Origin: Chryseobacterium limigenitum
GTDB lineage: Bacteria; Bacteroidota; Bacteroidia; Flavobacteriales; Weeksellaceae
Assembly: GCF_900114875.1 (NCBI RefSeq)
Contig: NZ_FPKW01000018.1
Location: 1-64,000 of the forward strand
Direction of reading: 5' to 3'
DNA: 64,000 nt
Both the position numbers and the translations under genes were made by a program. The notes beneath the pieces were generated by a model. That model worked only from the letters and a program-made list of their open reading frames with translations. It was not told the DNA's origin and made no database searches. Of this stretch, positions 49,524 through 58,767 are shown one piece after another. The stretch's first letter is position 1; the number at the start of each line of letters is the position of its first letter.

Positions 49524-52436
49524 TTATTTTGAAGCAAGTACTTCTTTAGAAGTAGTCGTTTTTCCGTGTACTTCATCTTCTTTTCCAGATTTAAGGAAGT
49601 CATACGCAATTGCCGAAGCAATGAATATGGATGAATAAGTACCGAATCCAATACCGATCAACATCGCAAACATAAATCCTCTTAGATTGTCTCCACCAAA
49701 GATGAAGATCGCTAAAATTACAAGGATCGTTGTAAATGAAGTGTTGAATGTTCTTCCTAATGTACTAGAAATAGAGTCATCAAATAATCCTGCTAACGTC
49801 AGAGATTTCTTCTCTCTTAAATACTCTCTAATTCTATCAAAGATAATAACGGTATCGTTAATTGAGTAACCCAATACAGTAAGGATCGCTGCAACGAAAT
49901 CCTGATTGATCTCCATGTTGAACGGCATATACTTGTGAAGCAACGAATAAGCTCCCAAGATAATAACCGCATCATGGAACAATGCTGCAACAGCACCTAA
50001 AGAGAATTGCCATTTTCTAAATCTTAATAAGATGTATAAGAAAATACCTCCCAAAGCAGCAGCTACTGCAAGAACACCGTGAGTTTTAATATCATCTGCT
50101 ACCGTAGGTCCTACTTTTTCAGAAGAAATAATTCCTGCATGCTCTTTATCTGCAGATTTGAAATCATGTAATGTTACATTTGCCGGTAAGCTTGATTTTA
50201 AACCTTCATATAATTTTTGTTCTACAGTCTGGTCAGCTTTTAAAGATTCGTCTTCGATAAGGTAATCTGTAGAGATCTTTAATTGCTTGTCGTTACCAAA
50301 AGTTTTAGCTTCAACAGAAGAGTTTTTACCGTCTTCAGTTTTGAATATTTTTACTAAGTTCTGTTCAACATCCTCAGCATTTACCGCTTTATCAAATCTT
50401 ACAACGTAGTTTCTACCACCTGTAAAATCGATTCCGTATTTGAATCCGTTGATTGCAATTGAGCCAATACAAACAACTGTTAATACAGCAGAAATGATAT
50501 AAGCATATTTTCTTTTCCCTATAAAATCGATCCAAGTATTTCTGAATAGGTTTTTCGTTGGAGCCGTCCAAACAGAAAGTTGTTTTCCTTTATTCAATCT
50601 AGAGAAGATCATTACTCTTGAAAGTAATACTGAAGTAAAGAATGTCATCAAGATACCAATTCCTAACGTTAAAGCAAATCCTTTAATAGGACCTGTTCCG
50701 AATAAGAATAATACACCTGCCGTTAATAATGTCGTTAAGTGACCATCAACAATCGCACTTAATGCATGTTTGAAACCATCTTTATAAGCTTCTAAAATGC
50801 TCTTTCCTGCAAATAATTCTTCCTTCGTTCTTTCGTAGATAATTACGTTCGTATCGACGGCCATAGCCATTGTAAGAACGATACCTGCGATACCAGGAAG
50901 TGTTAATGTAAAGTCTCCGGAATCCATGATTCCGAAAATATAGAATAAGTTAATGATCATTGCAATTACAGCGTATACACCTGCACCACCGTAATAGAAA
51001 ATGATATAAACGATAATAATCAAGAATGCAATAGCAAATGAAATAACCCCGGCATCAATAGACTCTTGTCCTAATGATGGTCCTACAACAGTAGCCTGAA
51101 CCACTTTTGCACCTGCAGGTAATTTACCCGCTCCTAGAACGTCAACCAATTCTTTAGCTTCTTCCTGAGAGAAGTTACCCGAGATTTGAGTTCTACCGTT
51201 CGGAATGGCACCTACAACGTTTGGCGCAGTATAAACTCTACCATCCAATGTTACAGCAACCGGTTTACCAACGTTTTTCTCAGTTAATGTTTTCCATTCT
51301 TTAGCACCTTTAGAATCCATCTGCATGTCTACTACTACTCTGCTTAGCTCATCATAGCTAATGCTTGCAGTTTCAACGGCACCGTCTACAGGAGCTTTTT
51401 GGCTAATGTTACCTCTGATTGCATACAATACTAAGCTTTCAGTATCTGTAGCTTCAGGCTTGTAACCCCAAAGGAACTGTGTATATTTAATATTTGAAGG
51501 ACGTAAAGACTGCGCTACTTTGCTGTTCAAGATCTTGTTTACAGTAGCTGTATCAGATAATTTTACACTTCCAACAGCGCTTTGACTCATAGACTTACCT
51601 CCCTGCATGATGTTCATGAAGTTGACATTCTTGGCAACTCCCATAGAATCACCTTTTACAGCGATCATTGTAGCTAATGTTTGGAAATAAGGATAAACTT
51701 CAGGAGCTTGCTGTACTTCCCAGAACTGAAGTTTTGCAGAAGTCTGAAGCATTTTTTTCACCTTATCGATATCTTTCATACCAGGCATTTCAACAGAAAT
51801 TCTTGCCGTACCAGGTACTCTCTGAACGTTTGGCTGCACCGCACCCATTTTATCGATTCTGGTTCTGATTACCTCAAAAGCTGTTCCTACAGAAAGGTCA
51901 ATTCTTCTTTTGATAATGCTTTTTACCTGCTCATCAGAAGTATTATACTTGATTTCTGATAAATTGGTATTTCCGAAAAGTTCCGGATCTGCAAGTTTAA
52001 GATTTGTTCCTTTTGCTTTGTTTACAGCATCAAACTCAACAAAGAAATTGTCGATATAAGATTTTGTAGAATTCTTCTGAGCTTCATCAGTTTTATTTAA
52101 AGCCTCGATAAGAACAGGATTTGTAGAGTAATTTGTAAGATCGTTTACCAAATCTCTTTGGTTGATCTCCAAAAGAACGTTAATCCCACCTTTCAAGTCA
52201 AGACCAAGTTTCATTTCCTTGTCTTTGGCTTTAGTGTAATAAAGTTTTGTGAATCCCAGGTTCAGCGTATCTTTAGAAAGTCTTGCAATTTCTTTCTGAT
52301 ACTTTTCCGGATTGTCTCCTGCAACAGCAGTCGCCTGCTTTTCAATTTTGCTGGCGTACCAAGTTGGTAATAGCTCATTTAAGCAAATTAACCCTAGTAC
52401 AATAGCAACAATTGTAATAAGTCCTTTTCCTTGCAT
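49524..52436 (-). CDS. secDF: Fused protein translocase subunit SecDF
   Basis: The 970-residue membrane protein joins SecD and SecF, the proton-driven accessory of SecYEG. The SecD half has LGLDLKGGINVLLEI at about residue 76 and a large periplasmic P1 region, followed by TLPGIAGIVLTMAMAVDTNVI. The SecF half starts near residue 640 and has FKYGIDFTGGRNY and LTVLGYSINDTVIIFDRIRE. Fusion into one chain is normal in Bacteroidota. Its terminator is at 49475-49503. Confidence 0.96.
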   Translation of the reverse strand: MQGKGLITIVAIVLGLICLNELLPTWYASKIEKQATAVAGDNPEKYQKEIARLSKDTLNLGFTKLYYTKAKDKEMKLGLDLKGGINVLLEINQRDLVNDLTNYSTNPVLIEALNKTDEAQKNSTKSYIDNFFVEFDAVNKAKGTNLKLADPELFGNTNLSEIKYNTSDEQVKSIIKRRIDLSVGTAFEVIRTRIDKMGAVQPNVQRVPGTARISVEMPGMKDIDKVKKMLQTSAKLQFWEVQQAPEVYPYFQTLATMIAVKGDSMGVAKNVNFMNIMQGGKSMSQSAVGSVKLSDTATVNKILNSKVAQSLRPSNIKYTQFLWGYKPEATDTESLVLYAIRGNISQKAPVDGAVETASISYDELSRVVVDMQMDSKGAKEWKTLTEKNVGKPVAVTLDGRVYTAPNVVGAIPNGRTQISGNFSQEEAKELVDVLGAGKLPAGAKVVQATVVGPSLGQESIDAGVISFAIAFLIIIVYIIFYYGGAGVYAVIAMIINLFYIFGIMDSGDFTLTLPGIAGIVLTMAMAVDTNVIIYERTKEELFAGKSILEAYKDGFKHALSAIVDGHLTTLLTAGVLFLFGTGPIKGFALTLGIGILMTFFTSVLLSRVMIFSRLNKGKQLSVWTAPTKNLFRNTWIDFIGKRKYAYIISAVLTVVCIGSIAINGFKYGIDFTGGRNYVVRFDKAVNAEDVEQNLVKIFKTEDGKNSSVEAKTFGNDKQLKISTDYLIEDESLKADQTVEQKLYEGLKSSLPANVTLHDFKSADKEHAGIISSEKVGPTVADDIKTHGVLAVAAALGGIFLYILLRFRKWQFSLGAVAALFHDAVIILGAYSLLHKYMPFNMEINQDFVAAILTVLGYSINDTVIIFDRIREYLREKKSLTLAGLFDDSISSTLGRTFNTSFTTILVILAIFIFGGDNLRGFMFAMLIGIGFGTYSSIFIASAIAYDFLKSGKEDEVHGKTTTSKEVLASK

Positions 52437-52653
52437 TTTGTTATAACTACGTTAAATTAAGTCGGCAAATATAATGATTTTCTTGATATTTTATGAATTT
52501 TTAAGAACAGAAATCGTTTATTTTCAGATATATCGGCTATTTCACTTCTATTTAAGATTTATCAATTTTTCTGTTATATTATGATGATATCTAAAATTTG
52601 ATTGGTACGAAATTTTCATTCACTTAATTCAACACACTAAATATCAAAATATT

Positions 52654-54024
52654 ATGAAAAAATTACTTTTTACGGCAAGTATTTTTTCTTCCTTAATCCT
52701 TAATTCTCAAACAATTATTTTGGAAGAATTTGCCACCGGACTTACGGCTCCGGTCGAGATTACAAATGCTAATGACAGTAGGCTTTTTGTAGTGCAGCAG
52801 AACGGAATGATTAAAATTATTCAACCAAACGGGACAATTAACGCCACGAATTTTTTAAATATCAGTTCTAAAATTCTTTATGGCGGCGAAAGAGGACTTT
52901 TAGGCTTGGCATTTCATCCACAATACTCGACAAACGGGTATTTTTTTGTGTATTACAACAACACGGCAGGAAATATTATCGTTGCGAGATACACCGTAAC
53001 TTCCGATGCGAATGTTGCAGATCCTAATTCTGAAAAGATCTTACTGAATATTCCAAAACCATTCGACAATCACAATGGCGGAAGTATTCATTTTGCCCCA
53101 GACGGAAATTTATGGATCGTCACCGGAGATGGCGGAAGCGGTGGAGATCCCAACAACAATGCTCAAAACAAAAATTCTCTGTTAGGGAAAATGTTGAGAA
53201 TTGATGTTAATGCAACGGGACCATACAATATCCCGTCAGGAAATCCTTTTATTGGCTCAACTGTTGATGGCTTAGACGAAATCTGGGCTTACGGACTCAG
53301 AAATGCCTGGAAATGGTCTTTTGACCTTACAACAGGAAATGCGGTGATTGCAGATGTTGGACAGGGACAGATTGAAGAAATCAACAGAATGCCGCTCACA
53401 CAGGCCGGAATCAACTACGGATGGCGCTGTTATGAAGGAAATACAGCCTACAACACGACAGGCTGTCAGAGTGCTTCAACAATGACTTTCCCAGTTGCCG
53501 TTTATGATCATTCGGGGGGAAGATGCTCCATAACCGGAGGTTACGTTTACAGAGGAACGACCTATCCTACTCTTCAAGGGAAGTATCTTTTTTCAGATTA
53601 TTGTACTCCACAGATTGGAGTTTTAGATTCTGGAAATTCAATTACATGGACAACCTCATTTGCGGGCAATAATTTCTCAACTTTTGGGGAAGACAACCAA
53701 AAAGAACTTTATGTTGCGGCTGTAAATAATGGAAAAATTTATAAAATTAAAACAGAAACGTCTTTATCTACACAGGAAAACAATAGCTTGAAGCAAATCA
53801 AAGTATATCCGAATCCTGCTTCTAAAAAAGTTTTTATTGACGGTTTGAAAGATAAAGATATTTCCGCCGAAATTATAAGCTCAGAAGGTAGAAAAGTTCT
53901 TGAAAATGCGAAGATCAACAGCGATAACAGCATTGATATTACTGGAATTCCTGCAGGAGTCTATTATATTAATTTAAAATCCGGGGAGCTTAAATCTTAT
54001 AGTCAGAAATTGATTATCAAATAA
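52654..54024 (+). CDS. Secreted PQQ-type sugar dehydrogenase with T9SS sorting domain
   Basis: A 456-residue protein with a signal peptide (to about residue 19, NSQT). Then comes a GSDH/sorbosone-dehydrogenase beta-propeller marked by GGERGLLGLAFHPQY, HNGGSIHFAPDGNLWIVTGD and GGDPNNNAQNKNSLLGK. The C-terminal 75 residues form a type IX secretion sorting domain (IKVYPNPASKKVFIDG ... GVYYINLKSG ... SQKLIIK). It would therefore be carried across the outer membrane by T9SS and attached to the surface or released. Expressed from its own 217-base upstream region. Confidence 0.93.
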   Translation: MKKLLFTASIFSSLILNSQTIILEEFATGLTAPVEITNANDSRLFVVQQNGMIKIIQPNGTINATNFLNISSKILYGGERGLLGLAFHPQYSTNGYFFVYYNNTAGNIIVARYTVTSDANVADPNSEKILLNIPKPFDNHNGGSIHFAPDGNLWIVTGDGGSGGDPNNNAQNKNSLLGKMLRIDVNATGPYNIPSGNPFIGSTVDGLDEIWAYGLRNAWKWSFDLTTGNAVIADVGQGQIEEINRMPLTQAGINYGWRCYEGNTAYNTTGCQSASTMTFPVAVYDHSGGRCSITGGYVYRGTTYPTLQGKYLFSDYCTPQIGVLDSGNSITWTTSFAGNNFSTFGEDNQKELYVAAVNNGKIYKIKTETSLSTQENNSLKQIKVYPNPASKKVFIDGLKDKDISAEIISSEGRKVLENAKINSDNSIDITGIPAGVYYINLKSGELKSYSQKLIIK

Positions 54025-54030
54025 AAAAAT

Positions 54031-54064
54031 TAAAAGCCTCAGAATATTCTTTTTGGGGCTTTTA
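54031..54064. terminator. Terminator shared by convergent genes
   Basis: TAAAAGCC (54031-54038) pairs with GGCTTTTA (54057-54064) and the stem continues inwards with wobble pairs. It follows the dehydrogenase stop at 54024 and overlaps the last codons of the convergent membrane-protein gene. Confidence 0.7.
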
Positions 54065-55244
54065 TAAAATACCAAAATCCAGCAAGAATTGGAATTACCA
54101 TCAATATTCTTTCAATTAAAGAAAATCTTGCCACTTCAAAATCAAATAATTCGGGTTGAGTTATTGCTAAGAAAACCATTACCAACGCTGAAATTATCAT
54201 TAATACAACAGGAAATTGTTTCGGCTTATCTGCATTATTTTTAAATTTCAAATTCAAGATCCAATATCCCAAAAACATCGTCATATAAGGAAAAGCCCAG
54301 ATTCTATACGTATCCCATGCAACGAAATGAAGTAATAGTGGGAAAAAAACAGCGATCATGAATAGAAAAAATAAAGGCAAACCTATTCTTTGGTATTCTC
54401 TGTAAACAATAAACAGTAAAAACAAAATCGGAATACTAAAAGCGAAAGATTTATGATAAATCATTTTTATAATAAAACTTTTACTCTCTGTTTCTAAATA
54501 ATGTGTAAATTTTTCAGTGTACGATGTTGCAACCAGATCTGCAATATCTTTTTTAATAAACCCTGAACCATTAAGATAATTGAACAAATTTAAATAATTC
54601 TCCTTTCCATAAAGTTCCTGATAATAAGACAAAAAGAACATCAAAACAACAGGAAGCGTCAGAAATAAAACACTTTTCTTGACTAATTTTATATTAAAAG
54701 CTTCTTTGAAAGAAAATTTTTCATCGGACATTTCTGCGACAATTAAAGCAAAAAGAGAAATAGGAATTGTCAGGAAAAAAGATATTTCATGAATCAGCAA
54801 ACTTATGCAGACCAATATTGATGAAAGAAAGATCAGATTTTTTCTTATTAAATAAATAATCAATATCGTCAATAAAAAAACAATATGGTCAAAGTAACCA
54901 ATGATATGGGCACTTAAAACCATATACTGCGACAGAAAGAAAACTAAATAAAATACTACTTGATAGATATTTTTCGAAAGATTATTCGTCTGTTTTAAGA
55001 CAATAAAGTATATACATCCATAAAGAATCAACAATATTACTGCTGAAACCAACAGAATATTAAATTCATTTTTCTGAAAAAAGAAACCAAATATTTGTCC
55101 TGCAAGACCTCTTTTAATAAATCCGAACCGATAATCGATCAGCCAATGCGCTTCTGACCACTCATTCGGAAATCTTATCGTTTTAAGAACACTGAAAATC
55201 AGTGCATACAAATAAAGTAAAGCAAGCAGAACCTTCCCCTTCAT
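54039..55244 (-). CDS. Polytopic membrane protein, function unknown
   Basis: A 401-residue integral membrane protein with about ten hydrophobic segments. It starts with NEWSEAHWLIDYRFGFIKRG after a first helix; this IDYRFGFxKRGL signature marks a conserved family in Bacteroidota and other groups that resembles polysaccharide-polymerase or glycosyltransferase-like proteins. No catalytic motif is clear. It lies 3 bases after hemN and probably shares its transcript. Confidence 0.75.
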   Translation of the reverse strand: MKGKVLLALLYLYALIFSVLKTIRFPNEWSEAHWLIDYRFGFIKRGLAGQIFGFFFQKNEFNILLVSAVILLILYGCIYFIVLKQTNNLSKNIYQVVFYLVFFLSQYMVLSAHIIGYFDHIVFLLTILIIYLIRKNLIFLSSILVCISLLIHEISFFLTIPISLFALIVAEMSDEKFSFKEAFNIKLVKKSVLFLTLPVVLMFFLSYYQELYGKENYLNLFNYLNGSGFIKKDIADLVATSYTEKFTHYLETESKSFIIKMIYHKSFAFSIPILFLLFIVYREYQRIGLPLFFLFMIAVFFPLLLHFVAWDTYRIWAFPYMTMFLGYWILNLKFKNNADKPKQFPVVLMIISALVMVFLAITQPELFDFEVARFSLIERILMVIPILAGFWYFIKAPKRIF

Positions 55245-55247
55245 AGA

Positions 55248-56606
55248 CTAGATCGTCATTGAGAAAATTCTTGTCTCAGGTTTGTTTCTCATCATTCTAA
55301 GGTCAAAAACCATCGCAACATTTCTCGTAAATGCTCTACCTTTTTCGGTAATTTTTATCTGATTATCATGAATTTCAACCAACTCGTCTTTTTCCATTTC
55401 TGTCAGCATTTCAAAAGCATTTTCCAGCTCAGGGAAAGAGTTTTGAGCATCGAAAGTTGTTTCAAGCTGACACATTAAATTCAAAATATGTCTTCTTACA
55501 GTCAGATCTTCTTCATTTAAAATATGCCCTTTTACCACAGGGATTTCACCCTCTTCAACCGTCTTCTGGTACTCTTCAACCGTTTTTACATTCTGAGCAA
55601 AAGCATACCATGAATCAGAAATAGAAGACATTCCAAGACCAACCATCAATTGAGTGTTGCTCGAAGTATATCCCATGAAGTTTCTGTGAAGCTTTTTCTG
55701 AATTAATGATTGGTACAAATCATCATGCTCCAAAGAGAAATGATCCATTCCCACTTCAATATATCCTAGATCTTCCAATAATTTTTTACCATCTTCATAC
55801 AAACGGCGTTTTTCTTCTCCGCTTGGCAGGTCATTTTCATCAAAACCTCTTTGTCCAACTCCTTTTACCCACGGAACGTGCGCGTAAGAATAAAAAGCAA
55901 GTCTGTCAGGTTTTAATTCCATTGTTTTACGAATTGTATGTTCCATCGCTTCCCAAGTCTGATGCGGAAGTCCGAAAACCAAATCGTGACTGATCCCTCT
56001 GTAGCCAATTTCTTTAGCCCATTCCGTCACATTTTTTACATTTTCAAAAGGCTGAATTCTGTTGATCGCTTTCTGAACTTTAGGATCGTAATCCTGAACC
56101 CCAAAACTTACCCTTCTGAAACCTAGATCATACAAAGTCTGAAGATGATCTTTCGTTGTATTATTCGGGTGACCTTCGAAAGAAAACTCAGGATGTTCTG
56201 CAATTTCCACACTTTCAAAGATACCTTCCAATAAAGTTTTTAAGTTTTTAGGAGAAAAAAATGTTGGTGTTCCTCCGCCTAAATGAAGTTCTTTTAATTT
56301 TGGCTTTTCATTAAAAAGCTCCAGATAAAGCTTCCATTCTTTTAAAACACTCTCCAAATAAGGTGTTTCTACGCTATGCTGTTTTGTAATACGCTTGTGA
56401 CACGCACAAAACGTACACAAAGCCTCACAGAAAGGCAAATGGATGTAAATAGAAATTCCTTCCGCTGCATTGCTTTCCTTAAATGACCTTACAACGCTTT
56501 CCTTCCACTTTTCAGGTGAAAAAGTACTCTCGTCCCAATAAGGAACAGTAGGATAAGAAGTATAACGAGGTCCCGGAATATTATATTTATCTATTAAAGA
56601 ATTCAT
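55248..56606 (-). CDS. hemN: Oxygen-independent coproporphyrinogen III oxidase
   Basis: The 452-residue radical-SAM enzyme oxidatively decarboxylates coproporphyrinogen III in anaerobic haem synthesis. The N-terminal NIPGPRYTSYPT and the cluster-binding Cys60, Cys64 and Cys67 (CEALCTFCACHK), then GGGTPTFF and HPNNTTKDHL, are characteristic. I place the start at the ATG at 56606, as the upstream extension lacks similarity. A -7 element (TAATTTTG on the minus strand, 56655-56662) lies upstream. Confidence 0.95.
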   Translation of the reverse strand: MNSLIDKYNIPGPRYTSYPTVPYWDESTFSPEKWKESVVRSFKESNAAEGISIYIHLPFCEALCTFCACHKRITKQHSVETPYLESVLKEWKLYLELFNEKPKLKELHLGGGTPTFFSPKNLKTLLEGIFESVEIAEHPEFSFEGHPNNTTKDHLQTLYDLGFRRVSFGVQDYDPKVQKAINRIQPFENVKNVTEWAKEIGYRGISHDLVFGLPHQTWEAMEHTIRKTMELKPDRLAFYSYAHVPWVKGVGQRGFDENDLPSGEEKRRLYEDGKKLLEDLGYIEVGMDHFSLEHDDLYQSLIQKKLHRNFMGYTSSNTQLMVGLGMSSISDSWYAFAQNVKTVEEYQKTVEEGEIPVVKGHILNEEDLTVRRHILNLMCQLETTFDAQNSFPELENAFEMLTEMEKDELVEIHDNQIKITEKGRAFTRNVAMVFDLRMMRNKPETRIFSMTI

Positions 56607-56696
56607 TGAAAATGTAAATTTAAAAAAAGGAACTCCAAAAGGAATTTCATATTGCAAAATTAAATATAACTTATGAATTTTAAATCATGAATTATA

Positions 56697-57608
56697 TTAG
56701 GGTTTCTTTTCGAAATTTATAATGAGTCTAAATACCGCATCCGCAAAATTCTTTCCCAAATCGATGTAACCTGCACTGTCATAGTGCCAAGGGTCATTTC
56801 CGTAATTATATTTCACCGTTGATCGGATGATTGCAGCATTTTTATCATTCTTCACAAATTTTTCCTGAGCATATTGCACCAACTCCCCTGTCGGCCAAAC
56901 TTTCCCGACTTCATTCTTCCCGGAATCTGAGATTTTCCCGATCACAACAGGCAGATCATCGATTAATAAAGTTGCTCTCATTTGATTCATCAATATTTTC
57001 AGGTGATCGTAATATTTATTGGCAATTTCTTCTGTGAAACTTGCATCACCTTCACCCTGCATCCAAAGAATTCCGGAAGGTATCAATTCGTCCTTTTTGC
57101 CGTTTCCGTCGATATCCGCTTCAGATAAAGCATTTTTCACGGTTTTTAAAAAGTTATCGTATTGGTTGATTCCATTTTTTCCGTTAAAATCTGCATCCCA
57201 GCATCCGAAATTAGCAGCTGCGAGGCTGTCGATGGAAGTTCCTTCTCTTGCATACTTTATTAAGGCAATTTTATCATTCGGGAAAAGTTCTTTCATTCTT
57301 TTCGCAAAAGTGATTTCTAAACCGAATCGGTCTGAAAGCGCATTGGTTTTCCCATCTGTTTTAAATCCGGTCCCATGTCCGGGTTTTAAAACATCCCATT
57401 TTCCGACTCCGCCATTCAAATCTCCGTCCGGAACTGAATTTCCCTGAAAAATATAGACGTCTTTAAAATTTTTCAAATCATTCGGAAGATCTTTACTGTA
57501 ACCGAAACCATTCATATTGGATTGTCCGGCCAGAATAAAAACTCTAATTTTTTGTGTATAAAATAAAGCTGGAATTAGTAAAAGAAAGAATATTTTAAAG
57601 TTTTTCAT
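56697..57608 (-). CDS. Exported SGNH-type esterase (sialate O-acetylesterase-like)
   Basis: The 303-residue protein has a signal peptide (to about residue 19, FYTQK) and the DUF303/sialate-esterase signature VFILAGQSNMNGFG (catalytic Ser30). WMQGEGDASF and the C-terminal DPWHYDSAGYIDLG supply Asp and His. The enzyme probably removes acetyl groups from cell-surface or environmental glycans. The neighbour at 57687 is also exported. Confidence 0.88.
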   Translation of the reverse strand: MKNFKIFFLLLIPALFYTQKIRVFILAGQSNMNGFGYSKDLPNDLKNFKDVYIFQGNSVPDGDLNGGVGKWDVLKPGHGTGFKTDGKTNALSDRFGLEITFAKRMKELFPNDKIALIKYAREGTSIDSLAAANFGCWDADFNGKNGINQYDNFLKTVKNALSEADIDGNGKKDELIPSGILWMQGEGDASFTEEIANKYYDHLKILMNQMRATLLIDDLPVVIGKISDSGKNEVGKVWPTGELVQYAQEKFVKNDKNAAIIRSTVKYNYGNDPWHYDSAGYIDLGKNFADAVFRLIINFEKKP

Positions 57609-57686
57609 GCGAAAATTTTAACCAAAATTAAGTTGAAGAAAGTTTTAATAAGACGTTTTTAAAGAGATATGCTCTATATGAAAAAT

Positions 57687-58709
57687 TTAAAATTTTAATT
57701 TAAGTAAAGATATTTTGTCTTTTCCAGCCAAAACAATTGTATTTCCGTTCACCCATTTACAGACAAAAAATCCTTTTTCATCTGAAATTTTCTTCCACGT
57801 TTTTCCAAAATCTGAGGAATAACTGATGTGTTGATCTCCAACGGAAATAATTTCTTTTCCTTTTGAATTTGGTTTAATTTTTACACAAGTTGTATATCCC
57901 GCATTTTTTCCGGAAGCCTGAATTTGCCATGTTTCTCCACCGTCGTTAGTCGTTGCAATATTATTGACATTTGCATCTTGTTTTGTATAATCTCCACCAA
58001 CTGCAATCCCGAATTTATCGTTAATAAAATCTATCGAATACATTCCCTGAGAAGATTCTCCCTGAATAAAAGGTGTATCGAATATTTCAAACTTTTCATT
58101 TTTAAATGCTAACCTTAAAATTCGCGATGCTTTTCCCCCTGTTGCAATCCAGAGATAGTTTTTAGTTGAAGCTATGTTAGTATTACTTGCTGCAAATGCG
58201 GCTTCACCGGGATTTAGTTTACGTTCATTTTCAATCAAATACCATTTATTCCTTCCTTTTGAATTAAAAACGGCAAGCTTTAAATTATTATCTTTATCAG
58301 AATCACTGAACGCATATGCCAAATCCTCATTTACATAATGTAAAGCATCATAAAAAGCAGTTTTTGTAGTATCTGTAAATATCGTTTGTGATTTCAAACT
58401 TTTTTTATCAATCTTAAAAAAGTAAGCCGGACTTTCAATATTTATAGCATAAAATGAAGTTTTATCCTGAGCCAAAGTTCTGAATTGAAGTTTCTTTTCG
58501 GATAATTTGATCTGTTTTTGATTATTAAAATTCTTTAAATCAACACAACCAAACTTTGAATCTGTTCCGCTGTACCAGACTTTCCCATCATAAATTTCCA
58601 AAGCTCGGATGCTTATTTTATCATTTAAAATAGTTGTCAGACTTTCTACTTGTTGAGAAAATGTAAGTATTCCCAAGAATAAAAATAAAAATGGTAAAGG
58701 CTTTTTCAT
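57687..58709 (-). CDS. Exported BNR/Ycf48-like beta-propeller protein
   Basis: The 340-residue protein has a signal peptide (FLFLGILTFSQQ) followed by six or so propeller blades. The most recognisable ones are TTNDGGETWQIQASGKNAGY and SSDFGKTWKKISDEKGFF, which are bacterial-neuraminidase/Asp-box repeats (S/T-x-D-x-G-x-x-W). Catalytic activity is not apparent. It might be an oxidoreductase-like or binding protein in the periplasm. Confidence 0.8.
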   Translation of the reverse strand: MKKPLPFLFLFLGILTFSQQVESLTTILNDKISIRALEIYDGKVWYSGTDSKFGCVDLKNFNNQKQIKLSEKKLQFRTLAQDKTSFYAINIESPAYFFKIDKKSLKSQTIFTDTTKTAFYDALHYVNEDLAYAFSDSDKDNNLKLAVFNSKGRNKWYLIENERKLNPGEAAFAASNTNIASTKNYLWIATGGKASRILRLAFKNEKFEIFDTPFIQGESSQGMYSIDFINDKFGIAVGGDYTKQDANVNNIATTNDGGETWQIQASGKNAGYTTCVKIKPNSKGKEIISVGDQHISYSSDFGKTWKKISDEKGFFVCKWVNGNTIVLAGKDKISLLKLKF

Positions 58710-58723
58710 ATTAGCAAAAATAA

Positions 58724-58749
58724 AAAATCCACAGAATTCTGTGGATTTT
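58724..58749 (-). terminator. Terminator of the APC permease gene
   Basis: A 26-base perfect palindrome, AAAATCCACAGAA and its complement, with A/T-rich flanks. It lies 19 bases past the permease stop and just upstream of the next minus-strand gene. Confidence 0.85.
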
Positions 58750-58767
58750 AAGTTGAATATTTTTTAA

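Noticed and set aside
57019-57447. 142-codon ORF opposite the SGNH esterase
   Set aside because: It is a shadow of a gene with clear catalytic motifs.
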